Source: Polyangium sp. 6x1
GTDB lineage: Bacteria > Myxococcota_A > Polyangia > Polyangiales > Polyangiaceae
Length of the DNA stretch: 64,000 nucleotides
NCBI RefSeq assembly: GCF_029946515.1
Contig: NZ_JARZHH010000035.1
Span: forward strand, 1 to 64,000
Direction of reading: 5' to 3'
Positions within the stretch are counted from its first letter, which is position 1, and each line of letters begins with the position of its first letter. Below are positions 47,555 to 56,699 of the stretch, piece after piece. A program made the position numbers and the translations under genes. The notes under the pieces were generated by a model, which searched no databases, was not told where the DNA came from, and saw only the letters and a program-made list of their open reading frames with translations.

Positions 47555-49306
47555 ATGTCGCGTCTCGTCTTGGGCATCAATTCGGCGCACGGGGATGCAT
47601 CGGCGGCGCTGATCGGTGAGGGGGGCATCCTCGCGGCGATCGCCGAGGAGCGGATCAACCGGAAAAAGCACTGTGCAGGTTTTCCGCGCCTCGCCGTGGC
47701 CGAGGTCCTGCGCCTCGCGGGGGCGACGGCGCAGGACCTCACGGACATCGCGGTGGCGCGTGATCCGCGGGCGAACGTGGCGGCGAAGGTCGCGTTCATC
47801 GCGTCGAGGCCGTTCACGGGCGTGCCGAGCGCGGTGAAGCGGCTCGCGGTGCACCGCGAGGTCGCGACGAGCGGCGGGCTCGTGGCCGAGGCGCTCGGCG
47901 TCCCGGAGGCCTCGATCCGCGCGAAATTCCACCGGGTCGAGCATCACCTCGCGCACGCGGCGAGCGCGTTCTACTGGTCGCCGTTCGACCGCGCAACGGC
48001 GATCACCTGCGACGGCGCCGGCGATTTCGCGACGAGCCTCGTCGGCCTTTGCGAGGGCAATCGCATCCAGATCTTGCGAAAGAACCTCTGGCCGCACTCG
48101 CTCGGCGTGTTTTACACGGCCGTCTGCCAGTTCCTCGGCTTCGACAAGTTCGGCGAGGAATACAAGGTGATGGGTCTGTCGGCGTACGGCGTCAATCGAT
48201 TCGCCCGGGAGATGCGTCGCCTCGTGCGCTGGGATCCGGAGCAGGGCCTCCGGCTCGATTTGACGTTTTTCAGGCACCACAAGTCGAGCGAGGGGATGGA
48301 GACCGTGGACGGCGCGGAGATCCAGATCCCGCGGCTCTGGTCGGACGCGATGGCCACGCTCTTCGGCCCTGCGCGCCGGCGCGAGGAGCCGATCACGGAT
48401 CGGGATCGGGACGTCGCGGCGTCGCTGCAAACGCGGTTTGAAGAGGTGTATCTCGCGCTCGTGGGGGACGCGGTCGAGCGGACGGGCGTGCGCAGCGTGG
48501 CGATGGCGGGCGGGTCGGTGCTGAATTCGGTCGGCAATGGTCGAATGATCACCGAGGGCTGGGTCGACCGGGCTTATTTCCAGCCCGCGGCCTCGGACGA
48601 CGGCACGGCCGTGGGCGCGGCGCTCTGGGTGAAGCACGGCGTGCACGGCGAGGCGCGGACGCCCGAGGTGAAGCATGCGTACTGGGGGACGAGCTTCCAG
48701 GACCACGAAATCGAGGCGGCGCTCGTGCATTCGGGCCTCCCGTTCCGCAAGCTCGGCCGGGACGAATTGCTCGCGGCGGCGGCGCAAGCGCTCTCCGAGG
48801 GCAAGATCGTCGGCTGGTTCCAGGGCCGCGAGGAATGGGGCCCGCGGGCGCTCGGCAACCGCAGCATCCTCTGCCATCCGGGCTGGCCGGGGATGAAGGC
48901 CACGCTGAACGCGCGCATCAAAAACCGCGAGCCATTCCGCCCGTTCGCGCCCGTCGTGCGCCTCGAGAAGCTGAGCACCTGTTTCCGCGGGGATCACGAG
49001 GTGCCGTTCATGATCATCGTCTACAAGGTCCGCCCGGAATGGAAGGACAAACTCTCGGCGATCACGCACGAGGACGGCACGGGCCGCGTGCAGACGGTGC
49101 GGCGGGCCGAGAACGAGCTTTATTACGACCTGCTCGGGGTCTTCGAGGAGAAGACGGGGGTCCCGGTGCTGCTCAACACGTCGTTCAACGAAAACGAGCC
49201 GATCGTGCACACGCCGGACCAGGCGATCGATTGTTATCGGCGCACGAGGATGGATGCGCTGGGGATCGGGTCGTTCTGGCTGGAAAAACCGGGCGGCGAG
49301 AGCTGA
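47555..49306 (+). CDS. NodU/TobZ-type carbamoyltransferase
   Basis: The 583-residue protein has the two-domain NodU/TobZ architecture. The N-terminal Kae1-like domain (LVLGINSAHGDASAALI) has the carbamoyl-phosphate/ATP metal site His pair in EHHLAHAASAFYWSPF, and ITCDGAGD. The MAGGSVLNSVGNGRM segment and the smaller C-terminal domain (WGPRALGNRSIL, FRPFAPVV, LLNTSFNENEPIV) follow. It transfers a carbamoyl group from carbamoyl phosphate to a sugar hydroxyl, via carbamoyl-AMP. In this place it most likely decorates the exopolysaccharide; an antibiotic precursor is the alternative. GGAG lies six bases before the ATG. Confidence 0.95.
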   Translation: MSRLVLGINSAHGDASAALIGEGGILAAIAEERINRKKHCAGFPRLAVAEVLRLAGATAQDLTDIAVARDPRANVAAKVAFIASRPFTGVPSAVKRLAVHREVATSGGLVAEALGVPEASIRAKFHRVEHHLAHAASAFYWSPFDRATAITCDGAGDFATSLVGLCEGNRIQILRKNLWPHSLGVFYTAVCQFLGFDKFGEEYKVMGLSAYGVNRFAREMRRLVRWDPEQGLRLDLTFFRHHKSSEGMETVDGAEIQIPRLWSDAMATLFGPARRREEPITDRDRDVAASLQTRFEEVYLALVGDAVERTGVRSVAMAGGSVLNSVGNGRMITEGWVDRAYFQPAASDDGTAVGAALWVKHGVHGEARTPEVKHAYWGTSFQDHEIEAALVHSGLPFRKLGRDELLAAAAQALSEGKIVGWFQGREEWGPRALGNRSILCHPGWPGMKATLNARIKNREPFRPFAPVVRLEKLSTCFRGDHEVPFMIIVYKVRPEWKDKLSAITHEDGTGRVQTVRRAENELYYDLLGVFEEKTGVPVLLNTSFNENEPIVHTPDQAIDCYRRTRMDALGIGSFWLEKPGGES

Positions 49307-49350
49307 CGGCGTTGCGGCGGGCGCGCTAGGTTGTCGGTGGAGGTTCGGTC

Positions 49351-49935
49351 ATGGCGGAGCCGGCGGGGAAGCTCAAGGTCACGTTCGCAAAGTACCTCGC
49401 CCTCGAAGAGGCGAGCGAGACGAAGCACGAGTACCTGGACGGACAGATCTACGACACGGCCGGGGGGACGCCTGACCACGGACTCCTCGCGGGGAACGTG
49501 CTCCGAGCGCTCGGCAACCAGCTCGAGGGCCGTCCCTGCCGGGTACATCCTGCGGACGTTCGCATCCGGATCCAAGCGACTGGCCTATCGACCTACCCCG
49601 ACGTCAGCGTCATCTGCGGCAAGCTCCAGGTGGATGCCGAGGACAAAAACGGCATCGTCAATCCCATCGTGCTCGTGGAGGTGCTCTCGAAGAGCACCGA
49701 GGCCTACGACCGTGGCCAGAAATTCGCGCACTATCGGCGAATTCCCTCCCTTCGCGAATACGTTCTCGTCTCGTACCAGACCAAGCTCATCGAGGTCTAC
49801 CGTCGAGCCGATGAAGGCGCCTGGATTCTGCATGAGGCGGCGAGCGGCTCGATCGACCTCGTGTCGATTGGCTGCTCGCTGTCCGTGGACGCGGTGTACC
49901 GCGGAGCCTTCGAGGAGCCCGAGCTCGCCTCCTGA
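49351..49935 (+). CDS. Uma2-family PD-(D/E)XK nuclease-like protein
   Basis: The 194-residue protein has the Uma2/DUF820 fold: an N-terminal helix pair (LKVTFAKYLALEE), EYLDGQIYDTAGGTPDHG, then the nuclease core with the acidic residue in TYPDVSVICG and the ELK-type element in NPIVLVEVLSKST, and YDRGQKFAHYRRIPSLREYVLV. The fold is that of restriction-type nucleases, but the function of most family members is unknown. GGAGG is seven bases before the ATG. The next gene begins ten bases after its stop. Confidence 0.9.
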   Translation: MAEPAGKLKVTFAKYLALEEASETKHEYLDGQIYDTAGGTPDHGLLAGNVLRALGNQLEGRPCRVHPADVRIRIQATGLSTYPDVSVICGKLQVDAEDKNGIVNPIVLVEVLSKSTEAYDRGQKFAHYRRIPSLREYVLVSYQTKLIEVYRRADEGAWILHEAASGSIDLVSIGCSLSVDAVYRGAFEEPELAS

Positions 49936-49945
49936 TCCCACGTCC

Positions 49946-50494
49946 ATGCCCCCGCACCTCCGCGCCGCCTTCGTCCGCGTCCCCGGCCAGCGCGACCGCA
50001 TCTACGTCCACCGGAGCGACGGCACCGAGGTCTCCTGGGTCTTTCCGACCTACGGCGACGAGCTCCCGCACGACCTCGTGCACCTGGTCGTCGAGGCGGC
50101 GTTTGGCCTGAAAAAGGGGTTTTGGGGGCGGGTCGACGCGGGCGTGGATCCGGCGCGCATCAACGACGAAGCCAATCGCAAGGGCGGCGCAAACAAGTAC
50201 GCGGGCTTCGGGGACGACCTCGCCGAGCTTTTGCTCGCCGAGGCGCTCGCGGGCGCCCGATGGTCCTCTGCGGAGGACGCCGACGCCGCGATCCTGGAGG
50301 TCATCGCCTCGAATTGCGCCCGCGCGGGCGTCGAGGCCGCCCCCGTGCTCGCGCCCGAGCGGGTGCGCGAGGCGCGACGCGTGCTCTCCCGTCTCCGCGA
50401 ACAATGGCGCGCGTTTGCAGGAAAAGGGACGCTCACGCTCGTCTTCGACCCGCAGGATCCGGCGCGGGGCTTTGCAGCGCTCCTGGACGCGTGA
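49946..50494 (+). CDS. Conserved hypothetical protein
   Basis: The 182-residue soluble protein begins RAAFVRVPGQRDRIYVHRSDGTEVSWVFPTY, with a pattern of a small beta domain, then a mostly helical part (LPHDLVHLVVEAAFGLKKGFWGRV). A similar arrangement (DELPHDLVHLVVE) occurs in uncharacterised bacterial proteins, but I cannot name the family. It starts ten bases after the Uma2 gene, so it is probably cotranscribed. No signal peptide or helix for membrane insertion is seen. Confidence 0.7.
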   Translation: MPPHLRAAFVRVPGQRDRIYVHRSDGTEVSWVFPTYGDELPHDLVHLVVEAAFGLKKGFWGRVDAGVDPARINDEANRKGGANKYAGFGDDLAELLLAEALAGARWSSAEDADAAILEVIASNCARAGVEAAPVLAPERVREARRVLSRLREQWRAFAGKGTLTLVFDPQDPARGFAALLDA

Positions 50495-50568
50495 CGCGGC
50501 GCGAGATTGCGCCGCCCGTCCGCTTCGTGGTACCTTGCGCTATCGCATTCACGCCAAGGAATGGCATC

Positions 50569-51201
50569 ATGGCGAAATCGCTTGGTATTTGCTTGATGGT
50601 CGCGGCGCTCCTCACGGTGGCGTCGCTCGCGCGCGCGGAGGAGCCTTCGCCCTCGGCGCCGTCCGTGTCGTTCAGCTACGATCCCACGTTCCTCGCGGCC
50701 GGGCCGCGGATGTGCAGGCCCGGCGCGGAGGTTCGTTGCGCCTGCCAGGATGGCCGGCCGGGCACGCAGACCTGCGATTCGCGCGGCATCTTCTCGCTTT
50801 GCGCGTGCGCTTCGGTGACGATTGACCTCCCGCAGGTCCCCGTGGTCTCCGCGTCCCCCGTCGAGGTCGACCTGGAGAAGCTGCGGCGGCCGAAGAAAAA
50901 GAAGAAGCGCTCGTCCGGCGTGGGGCTCCTGATCGGCGGCGCCATCACGCTCGGGATGGGCACGGCGAGCCTCGCCTGGGGCATCGATCGCGTGCGGGAC
51001 AAGGGAAAAGACCCGCTCGGCATCGTGCTCATCTCGACGGGCGGAACGGCCATGCTCGTGGGTTTGCCGCTCACGATCGTCGGCATCGTTTTCGTGGCGA
51101 CGCGCTCTTCGAGCCCGGACAAACCCACGAGCGCGGCGCGGAAGGACGAGACCAAGGTCCGCTTCCAGCCGACGGCGGACGGATTCGCGCTTTCGTTCTG
51201 A
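50569..51201 (+). CDS. Exported membrane protein of unknown function
   Basis: The 210-residue protein has a signal peptide (LLTVASLARAEE) and a Cys-rich segment (CRPGAEVRCACQDGRPGTQTCDSRGIFSLCAC) that matches short EGF-like or disulfide modules of myxobacterial exported proteins. A basic KKKKKRSS hinge and two membrane helices (about residues 118-140 and 150-178) follow. The C-terminus is charged. The AAGGA at 50556-50560 supports the ATG. It converges with the metallophosphoesterase gene with 11 bases between the stops. Confidence 0.7.
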   Translation: MAKSLGICLMVAALLTVASLARAEEPSPSAPSVSFSYDPTFLAAGPRMCRPGAEVRCACQDGRPGTQTCDSRGIFSLCACASVTIDLPQVPVVSASPVEVDLEKLRRPKKKKKRSSGVGLLIGGAITLGMGTASLAWGIDRVRDKGKDPLGIVLISTGGTAMLVGLPLTIVGIVFVATRSSSPDKPTSAARKDETKVRFQPTADGFALSF

Positions 51202-51212
51202 GAGCGGCGTCC

Positions 51213-53423
51213 CTACCAGTACAGATGAAGCACGAAGACGTTCCGGCCTGACGGCGTCTTCGTAGGCTCGATGCGTGGCACCGCGTCGCCCTCGCCCGTG
51301 TACACTTCCACGAGCGCGCCGTGCTCGGCATGCGCGCTCTCCAGATGGAGATCGAGTCGCTCGCGTCTCTTCTCCGAAAGCTCGTTGTGCGCCCAATCCC
51401 CTAGTTTCGATACCAGATGCACGCCGATGACGGACCGAATCGCCGGCGCATCATGCGGAGCGCCAATCACGATGAGCGGTCGCCCGGCGTCCGGGAGCAA
51501 GCGTTCCACCGAGACAGGCCCATCCACGATGTGACTCAGCGCCGTGGCGATGAGCTGCACGAGCATCTCGTCGCGGGCGGCGTCCTTCGCCACCTTGCCG
51601 CGAACCTTGCGGTGGATGAACTCCGCCACCCGCCCGAGCGCTTTCTCCAAGAATTGCGGGTCCGACCGCGGAATCCGTGTCGGTCCTCCTGCTTCGAGCT
51701 CGTCCGCGGCCGTCTTGCTCAGCGCCGTGCTCATGCGCCGCTCGTCCACCACGTTCGCGAGCAATGCCGGATCGTCCACCTTCGCCGCCGCGGCCCGCGC
51801 GACCTTTTTCGCGACCTCTTTCGACATCCGGCTGCTCGGCGCCTCGATGCCGAGCACCTTCGCGACCTGCCTTTGCACGGCCTCCGGCGCGGCTTCCACC
51901 GCCTCTTCCGTCGCCCGGGCCAGATGCCTCCGCAATACGCTCGGCGTTCGCTTCTTCTCGGGCACACTGAACGTGTGCGTGTATCCGTCCTTCGCGTCGT
52001 CCGGAAACACCTTGGTATCGAGCACCCAGGGATCCGCGCCCGAAGCATACGTGTACGGCGTGATTCGCACCTTGCCCGAGCGCGGGAAGAGCTCGCCGAG
52101 CAGGCAGCCGTTCGGCCACGGGCTGCCCTGGTAGGCCGACGGCGCCGCGAGCTCGACGAACCCGCCGCGCTGCGAGGCAATGCCCCGGCTCTTCGGCTGA
52201 TGCATGTGGCCGCGCAGGACGAGGTCGAAGACCCGCTCGAAGCGGTGCTCGATGATGTCGCGCTCGAGCTCGTGCAGCTCCTCGAACGGGTGGTGCATGA
52301 GCGCGATGGCGGCCCGCGCGCCCTCGTCGGCGATGCGGTCGCCGGCGCGATCGACGTTCGGCTCGCCGAGCCACAGCTTTCCGTGATCGTCGTCGCCTTG
52401 CGCGAAAAACGACGAATTGAACGACGCCACCGCGATCCGCGCGCTGCGCACCGTCACGACCTCGACCGTATTCGCGCCGACACCGAGGCCGAGCGCGCGG
52501 TCCTCACCGAGCAGCGGCGCGAGGCCCGCGCGATACGCTTCGAGCTTCTGCGCGTGGAATCGCCGGGCGTGCTCGTCCTCGAAGAAGGCAATCGCCTCCT
52601 CGTCCTTGTCGAGCGTGCGCCGGAGCCACCGGCCCACGTCGCGGTCGACGTCGTGGTTGCCGGGGACGACGAAGAAATGCGCGGGCGGGACGCCCGTCAC
52701 GTCGAGGATGTGCCGGAAGAGATCGACCACGAGCTCGAACTCTTCGGGTTTGCCGCTGTGGGCGAGGTCGCCCGTGACGAAGACGAGGTCGAGCGGGAAA
52801 CGCGCGCGGTCCTGCGCGAGGAAATCGACGAGGCCGCGGAGCACGCGGTCTTGATCGTATCGCTTCACCCGCTGCGGCCTCAAATGGAGGTCCGAGAGGT
52901 GGAGGAATCGAATCGGCGCCTCCTCCGAGGGGACGCCGGGCGCGCGCGCGGGCAGGACGCCGAGCTTGCGCGCGATCGCGGCGAGCTCCGCGGGCGCGGG
53001 CAGCTCGTACGCCCGCGCGGCCCACGTGAAGAAATCGGGCGCCTTTTGCCGGAGGATTCGCTCCGTCTCGCGGGAGACGACGAGCAGCACCGGGCCCGAG
53101 AGCCGCCGCAAGAACTCGCGCTCGGCGTTCAGGAGGCCCGCGAATGCGCCGCCGCTGAACGGGCCCCACGGCGCCGCGGAGAGCACGTACGCGCCTCCCG
53201 CGCGCTCGTGCGTGAGCTCGACCCAGCGCGCCGGACCCGTGTCGACGTCACACGCGCCGAGGTCCTCCACGCGCATCGACGCTGTCTGCAAAATGCCCAC
53301 GAGCAGCCCGCGCGCCTCGTCGAGCGTCGCGTCGGATTCGGCCACCACGACGAGCAGCGACGGCGATCCCTGCGCGAGCGAGAGCCGCGCCGAGATCTCC
53401 TCGATGCGCGCCTCCGGCGTCAT
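51213..53423 (-). CDS. Large calcineurin-like metallophosphoesterase with N- and C-terminal extensions
   Basis: The 736-residue protein has a full set of metallophosphoesterase motifs: SDLHLRP, VTGDLAHSG, VPGNHDVDRD, LMHHPFEEL and RGHMHQPKS (about residues 170-420). The N-terminal 165 residues carry LLNAEREFLRRLSGPVLLVV and APDFFTWAARAYEL, which recall segments next to STAND/TPR ATPases in bacterial conflict proteins. The C-terminal 300 residues are helical then beta-rich, with no known domain. It should hydrolyse phosphodiesters (nucleic acid or nucleotide). Its ATG overlaps the stop of the AAA ATPase gene (ATGA), so the two proteins are probably made in a fixed ratio. Confidence 0.85.
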   Translation of the reverse strand: MTPEARIEEISARLSLAQGSPSLLVVVAESDATLDEARGLLVGILQTASMRVEDLGACDVDTGPARWVELTHERAGGAYVLSAAPWGPFSGGAFAGLLNAEREFLRRLSGPVLLVVSRETERILRQKAPDFFTWAARAYELPAPAELAAIARKLGVLPARAPGVPSEEAPIRFLHLSDLHLRPQRVKRYDQDRVLRGLVDFLAQDRARFPLDLVFVTGDLAHSGKPEEFELVVDLFRHILDVTGVPPAHFFVVPGNHDVDRDVGRWLRRTLDKDEEAIAFFEDEHARRFHAQKLEAYRAGLAPLLGEDRALGLGVGANTVEVVTVRSARIAVASFNSSFFAQGDDDHGKLWLGEPNVDRAGDRIADEGARAAIALMHHPFEELHELERDIIEHRFERVFDLVLRGHMHQPKSRGIASQRGGFVELAAPSAYQGSPWPNGCLLGELFPRSGKVRITPYTYASGADPWVLDTKVFPDDAKDGYTHTFSVPEKKRTPSVLRRHLARATEEAVEAAPEAVQRQVAKVLGIEAPSSRMSKEVAKKVARAAAAKVDDPALLANVVDERRMSTALSKTAADELEAGGPTRIPRSDPQFLEKALGRVAEFIHRKVRGKVAKDAARDEMLVQLIATALSHIVDGPVSVERLLPDAGRPLIVIGAPHDAPAIRSVIGVHLVSKLGDWAHNELSEKRRERLDLHLESAHAEHGALVEVYTGEGDAVPRIEPTKTPSGRNVFVLHLYW

Positions 53424-54688
53424 CCGGCCCAGTTCTCCATTTGCCGGAGGAGCTGCTCCACGGGGTCGGGCAGCGAATACCAGGCGATGCCATTGCGGTA
53501 TTCGATCACCCAGAGCCCGTAGAGGAGCTGCTTCGTCACGTCGCCCTGTCCTTCGAGGCGAAACTCGCGCCGCACCTTCTCCAGCACCGGCAAGAAGCGT
53601 GGATCGTAGGCGCGGCGGAACGACTCGCGCTGGTCGGCGATGGCGGCGGCCACGTCCTGCTCCTCGATGAACGTGCCGCGGCGGACGTGCGCCTTCACCA
53701 CGCTCGATTGCAAGAGCCGCGCGAGCTCGCGGATGTTCCCGCCCGAGCCCACGATCGCGCGCTCGACGGCCTCGGGCATCACGATCCGCGGATCGATCGG
53801 CTCGACGCGCGCCTCGACGATGCGGCGCATGATGCTCACGCCCTGCTCGGAGCGCCTGCGCGTGTTCGTGTGGGGGTTCAGATCGTAGAGACGAACCGCG
53901 GGGAGGACCGCGCTGCCCGCGTTGTTGTACCTCTCGGAGAGGACGTTGAACGTCGGCTCGTAGATCAGCGAGATCGGGATCGTCAAAATCGCCGCGCCCG
54001 GCGCCTCGACCATCGGCTTCTTCTCATCGCCGAGGAACGCGTCGCGCGCCTGCACGGGCGGGAGTTTGTCGAGGCCATCGAGCAGCACGACGGGCCGGTG
54101 CTCTTCGAGATCGTCAAGCAGGCCGGCGAGCATGTCGATCGGCTCGAAGCCCGATTCCTTGATTTGCCGCCGCAGCTCGTCGCGCAAGAGCTTGCTCTCG
54201 CGTACCGTGGAGAGCAGCCGGCGGAGCGCTGCGCCGAGGGCGTCGAGGTCGGGCGCGACGGGCGAGCCCAGCAGGCGCTCGAGGGCGCTGCGCAGCATCT
54301 CGGTCGTCTTCTCCGAGAGGCTGATTCCCGCTTGTTTCACCTCCGCGACGATCTCGGCTTTGGCCGCGAGGTACATCTCCAGCGAGCCGAGGTCCTGCAC
54401 GGCCGTCTGTGCTTCGAGGTCGACGAACGCGACGAGCCGCCCCTCGCGCCGCAGCCTGTGGGCGATGCTGAGCAAGAGCGTGGTCTTGCCGCATCCGGGC
54501 TGGCCTGCGAGCAGGAGCTTCGCGTTGTCGTTCAGGTCGAGCGCGGCTTCGAGCTCGGCGCGATAGTGCTCGTGCGCTTCCGGGACGTACGACGAGCCGG
54601 GTCCGTCGTCGGCGTCGAGGTACGGCCGGTAAATCGGGTCGAAGACCCGGGTCAGCGCGCGGAATTTCGCTCGAGGATCGGGGCTCAT
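53420..54688 (-). CDS. AAA/STAND-like ATPase coupled to the phosphoesterase
   Basis: The 422-residue protein has Walker A AGQPGCGKTTLLLSI (G-K-T at about residues 67-69), a Walker B VVLLDGLDKLPP about 140 residues later, a conserved sensor-like LTIPISLIYEP and a C-terminal helical part with SGGNIRELARLLQ, an AAA lid motif seen in Orc/Cdc6-like proteins. The first 55 residues include VFDPIYRPYLDADDGP, which could bind a partner. GGAGG precedes the ATG by about eight bases. The pair sits between polysaccharide genes. A sensing ATPase that controls a phosphodiesterase is the simplest reading, but it is an inference. Confidence 0.8.
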   Translation of the reverse strand: MSPDPRAKFRALTRVFDPIYRPYLDADDGPGSSYVPEAHEHYRAELEAALDLNDNAKLLLAGQPGCGKTTLLLSIAHRLRREGRLVAFVDLEAQTAVQDLGSLEMYLAAKAEIVAEVKQAGISLSEKTTEMLRSALERLLGSPVAPDLDALGAALRRLLSTVRESKLLRDELRRQIKESGFEPIDMLAGLLDDLEEHRPVVLLDGLDKLPPVQARDAFLGDEKKPMVEAPGAAILTIPISLIYEPTFNVLSERYNNAGSAVLPAVRLYDLNPHTNTRRRSEQGVSIMRRIVEARVEPIDPRIVMPEAVERAIVGSGGNIRELARLLQSSVVKAHVRRGTFIEEQDVAAAIADQRESFRRAYDPRFLPVLEKVRREFRLEGQGDVTKQLLYGLWVIEYRNGIAWYSLPDPVEQLLRQMENWAG

Positions 54689-54746
54689 GCCGGCACCTCC
54701 GATGAAACTAGCGGCCTCGCGGCCGGGGGGCAAGCGGGCGGCACGG

Positions 54747-55628
54747 TCAGCCCCGCGGCTTCTGCGCGACGAGGAGCTGGATGTCCCCGATCTGCGTGAC
54801 CACGCTCTGCCGCCGTCGCTCCCACGCGCCCGGGTCGAAATGGCGCAGCGTGCGCCCGAGGACGACGCCGACCAGCACGTTTCGCAGGCGCCGCGCCACA
54901 TACCTCGGCGCCGAGCGCTCGAACGAGGGCGTCGAATACACGACGTCGAGGCCCGCGGCCCAGACGAGGCGCGAGAGCGAGCCATACGAGAACACGTGAA
55001 TATGCTCGGGCGGGCAGAACCAGTGCGAGCGCGCCGCGACGAGGCGCTCCGAGGCATCGCCGCAGAGGGGCGTATCGCAAAAGAAAAATCCGCCTGGCTT
55101 GAGGACGCGGCGCACCTCGCGCATCGCGGCGTGCGGGTCGCGGACGTGCTCGATCACGGCCCAGGACGTGACGGCGTCGAAGCTCGCGTCCTCGAACGGC
55201 AGCCCGCCCTCGGCGTCGAGGTTGCCCGGAAAAACCTTGACGCCGGGCGGGTATTCTTTTCGTACGGAGTAATCGCAGCCGACGGCGTCGAAGCCGGCTT
55301 CGAGGGCCTGCGAGAGGAACCCGCCTTCCCCGCAGCCGACGTCGAGCAGCTTGCCGGAGGGCGCATGACGGCGCACGAGCGCGAGCTTCGCGGCGTGTCG
55401 TTTCGGCATCTCGCGGGCGAACCGCTCGGCGCCCATGCCGGCCGTGTAGCCCTCGGAAAAACCGGCGTAATGCGTCGCCAGCTCTTCCACCGTGGGCAGA
55501 ACGTTCGATTGCACGGTGCCGCAGGTGGCGCAGCGGAAACAGGCGATCTCCTCGAAGGACTCCTCCGGCGCTCCACGCGCCCCGCAGATCCGGCACGCGG
55601 AACGCGCGTTTTCGCGGGTCATGCTCAT
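54747..55628 (-). CDS. Class I SAM methyltransferase with N-terminal zinc ribbon
   Basis: The 293-residue protein has Cys residues at positions 12, 15, 30, 33 and 36 forming a zinc-binding module, then the methyltransferase core LLDVGCGEGGFLSQALEAG and VLKPGGFFFCDTP. The zinc-ribbon/methyltransferase pairing is common in sugar methyltransferases of polysaccharide and natural-product clusters. The pssE-like gene ends 49 bases upstream on the same strand and the ATPase gene begins 58 bases downstream. Two ATGs six bases apart (55628, 55622) are possible starts. Confidence 0.88.
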   Translation of the reverse strand: MSMTRENARSACRICGARGAPEESFEEIACFRCATCGTVQSNVLPTVEELATHYAGFSEGYTAGMGAERFAREMPKRHAAKLALVRRHAPSGKLLDVGCGEGGFLSQALEAGFDAVGCDYSVRKEYPPGVKVFPGNLDAEGGLPFEDASFDAVTSWAVIEHVRDPHAAMREVRRVLKPGGFFFCDTPLCGDASERLVAARSHWFCPPEHIHVFSYGSLSRLVWAAGLDVVYSTPSFERSAPRYVARRLRNVLVGVVLGRTLRHFDPGAWERRRQSVVTQIGDIQLLVAQKPRG

Positions 55629-55677
55629 CGCGCCGCCGAACGTAGCGGGAGCGCGGCGCCGGGGCAAGCGCGCGGTC

Positions 55678-56256
55678 TCATCGGACGCGCAAGCGATCGA
55701 GGGAAGGGCCCAGCGCGGCGAGCGCGCCCATGGCGAGTTTTCCGAAGAGCGGCGGGCGCGCGCGGGCAGGACCCTCGGCGATCGCGCGCGCCACGGGCAA
55801 GAGCCGCGCAGGATCCTCGTCCCGCGGAGCGCCGCGCCGCGCCTCGCCCCGCGCATACCGCAGGAGCGCCGCACGAAGGGATTCGGCGTCCTCCGCGACC
55901 TCGATACGCCCCTCCTGCCCGAGGACCGTGACGATCTCGAGCTGGTGGTCATTGACGATTTCGCCGAACCCGGCGCGGCGCGCGGCGACGATCGGGCGAT
56001 GGCCGCGGCGAAGCGCATCGGCGAGCGTTCCGACGCCCGCGTGGCAGACGACCACGTCGGCCTGATCCATTTCGCGCTCGAATTCCGCGCGGGAGAGGTG
56101 CTCGCGTGGCGTGAGCGCCCGCGGACGAACCTCGCTCGGGCCGTGCTGGCAGAGGCCATCGGCGGGCACGGCGAGCGCGGACGTGGCCTCGTCGACCCAG
56201 CGGAGCAGCCGGTCGAAGGGGACGAGCGCATTGCCGACGGTGACGAAGATCCTCAT
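55678..56256 (-). CDS. PssE/Alg13-like glycosyltransferase catalytic subunit
   Basis: The 192-residue protein is the C-terminal GT-B half: MRIFVTVGNALVPFDRLLR, VVVCHAGVGTLADALRRG (the UDP-sugar-binding HAGxGT motif) and NDHQLEIV. It lacks the acceptor half, which the next upstream gene encodes. This PssD/PssE (Alg14/Alg13) split enzyme adds the second sugar to a lipid-linked intermediate at the membrane. The ATG overlaps the stop of the PssD-like gene (ATGA), matching the need for equal amounts of both subunits. Confidence 0.9.
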   Translation of the reverse strand: MRIFVTVGNALVPFDRLLRWVDEATSALAVPADGLCQHGPSEVRPRALTPREHLSRAEFEREMDQADVVVCHAGVGTLADALRRGHRPIVAARRAGFGEIVNDHQLEIVTVLGQEGRIEVAEDAESLRAALLRYARGEARRGAPRDEDPARLLPVARAIAEGPARARPPLFGKLAMGALAALGPSLDRLRVR

Positions 56257-56699
56257 CCGAAATGAATGCTCGCCTTCTCGGCCCGCGGGAAGAACCGCGC
56301 GAGCGTGTCCCATTGATAGAAGAAATGGTGCGCGAGCGGCGCCATCAGCCGGCCCGTGAGCGTGGGGCGGACGATCGCCGCGGCCGTCTCGACGAACACG
56401 ACCCGTGCCCGCGTTCCGATCCGCGCCACGAGCGCGACCGGGACCGCCGGGCCCGCGCCGGCCGAGAGCACGATGTCGGGATCCTCGTGGCGCAGGATCC
56501 GCGCGGCTTCGAAGAAGTTCAAGAGCACGCGCGCGTCCCGCTCGGCGTGCGCGATGCGGTAGACCCGGGCGAACGGGAAATCCGGCAATGCGGCCTCGTC
56601 GTTCAGGACGAGCACGACCTCGTGGCCCGCAAGGACCGGGGCGAGCTGCATGATCTCGGTCAGGTGACCGCCGACCGAGGAGACGACGAGGATCTTCAA
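56253..56699 (-). CDS. PssD/Alg14-like glycosyltransferase membrane subunit
   Basis: The 148-residue protein starts with a TTG that overlaps the GT4 stop (TTGA). The opening KILVVSSVGGHLTEIMQL holds the GGH motif of the Alg14/PssD N-terminal domain, followed by SAGAGPAVPVALVARIGTRARVVFVE, the membrane-binding and acceptor part. It anchors the PssE-like partner encoded immediately downstream. Together they form a complete GT-B enzyme. Confidence 0.9.
   Translation of the reverse strand: MKILVVSSVGGHLTEIMQLAPVLAGHEVVLVLNDEAALPDFPFARVYRIAHAERDARVLLNFFEAARILRHEDPDIVLSAGAGPAVPVALVARIGTRARVVFVETAAAIVRPTLTGRLMAPLAHHFFYQWDTLARFFPRAEKASIHFG

Noticed and set aside
46214-49210. A 998-residue minus-strand frame joining a GT4 with an upstream part
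   Set aside because: Only the portion from 47452 down is GT4-like; upstream it is antisense to the carbamoyltransferase.
49351-49935. Restriction endonuclease partner for the methyltransferase at 20005
   Set aside because: Uma2 has a nuclease fold, but it is 28 kb away in a different operon and the family is not known for restriction.
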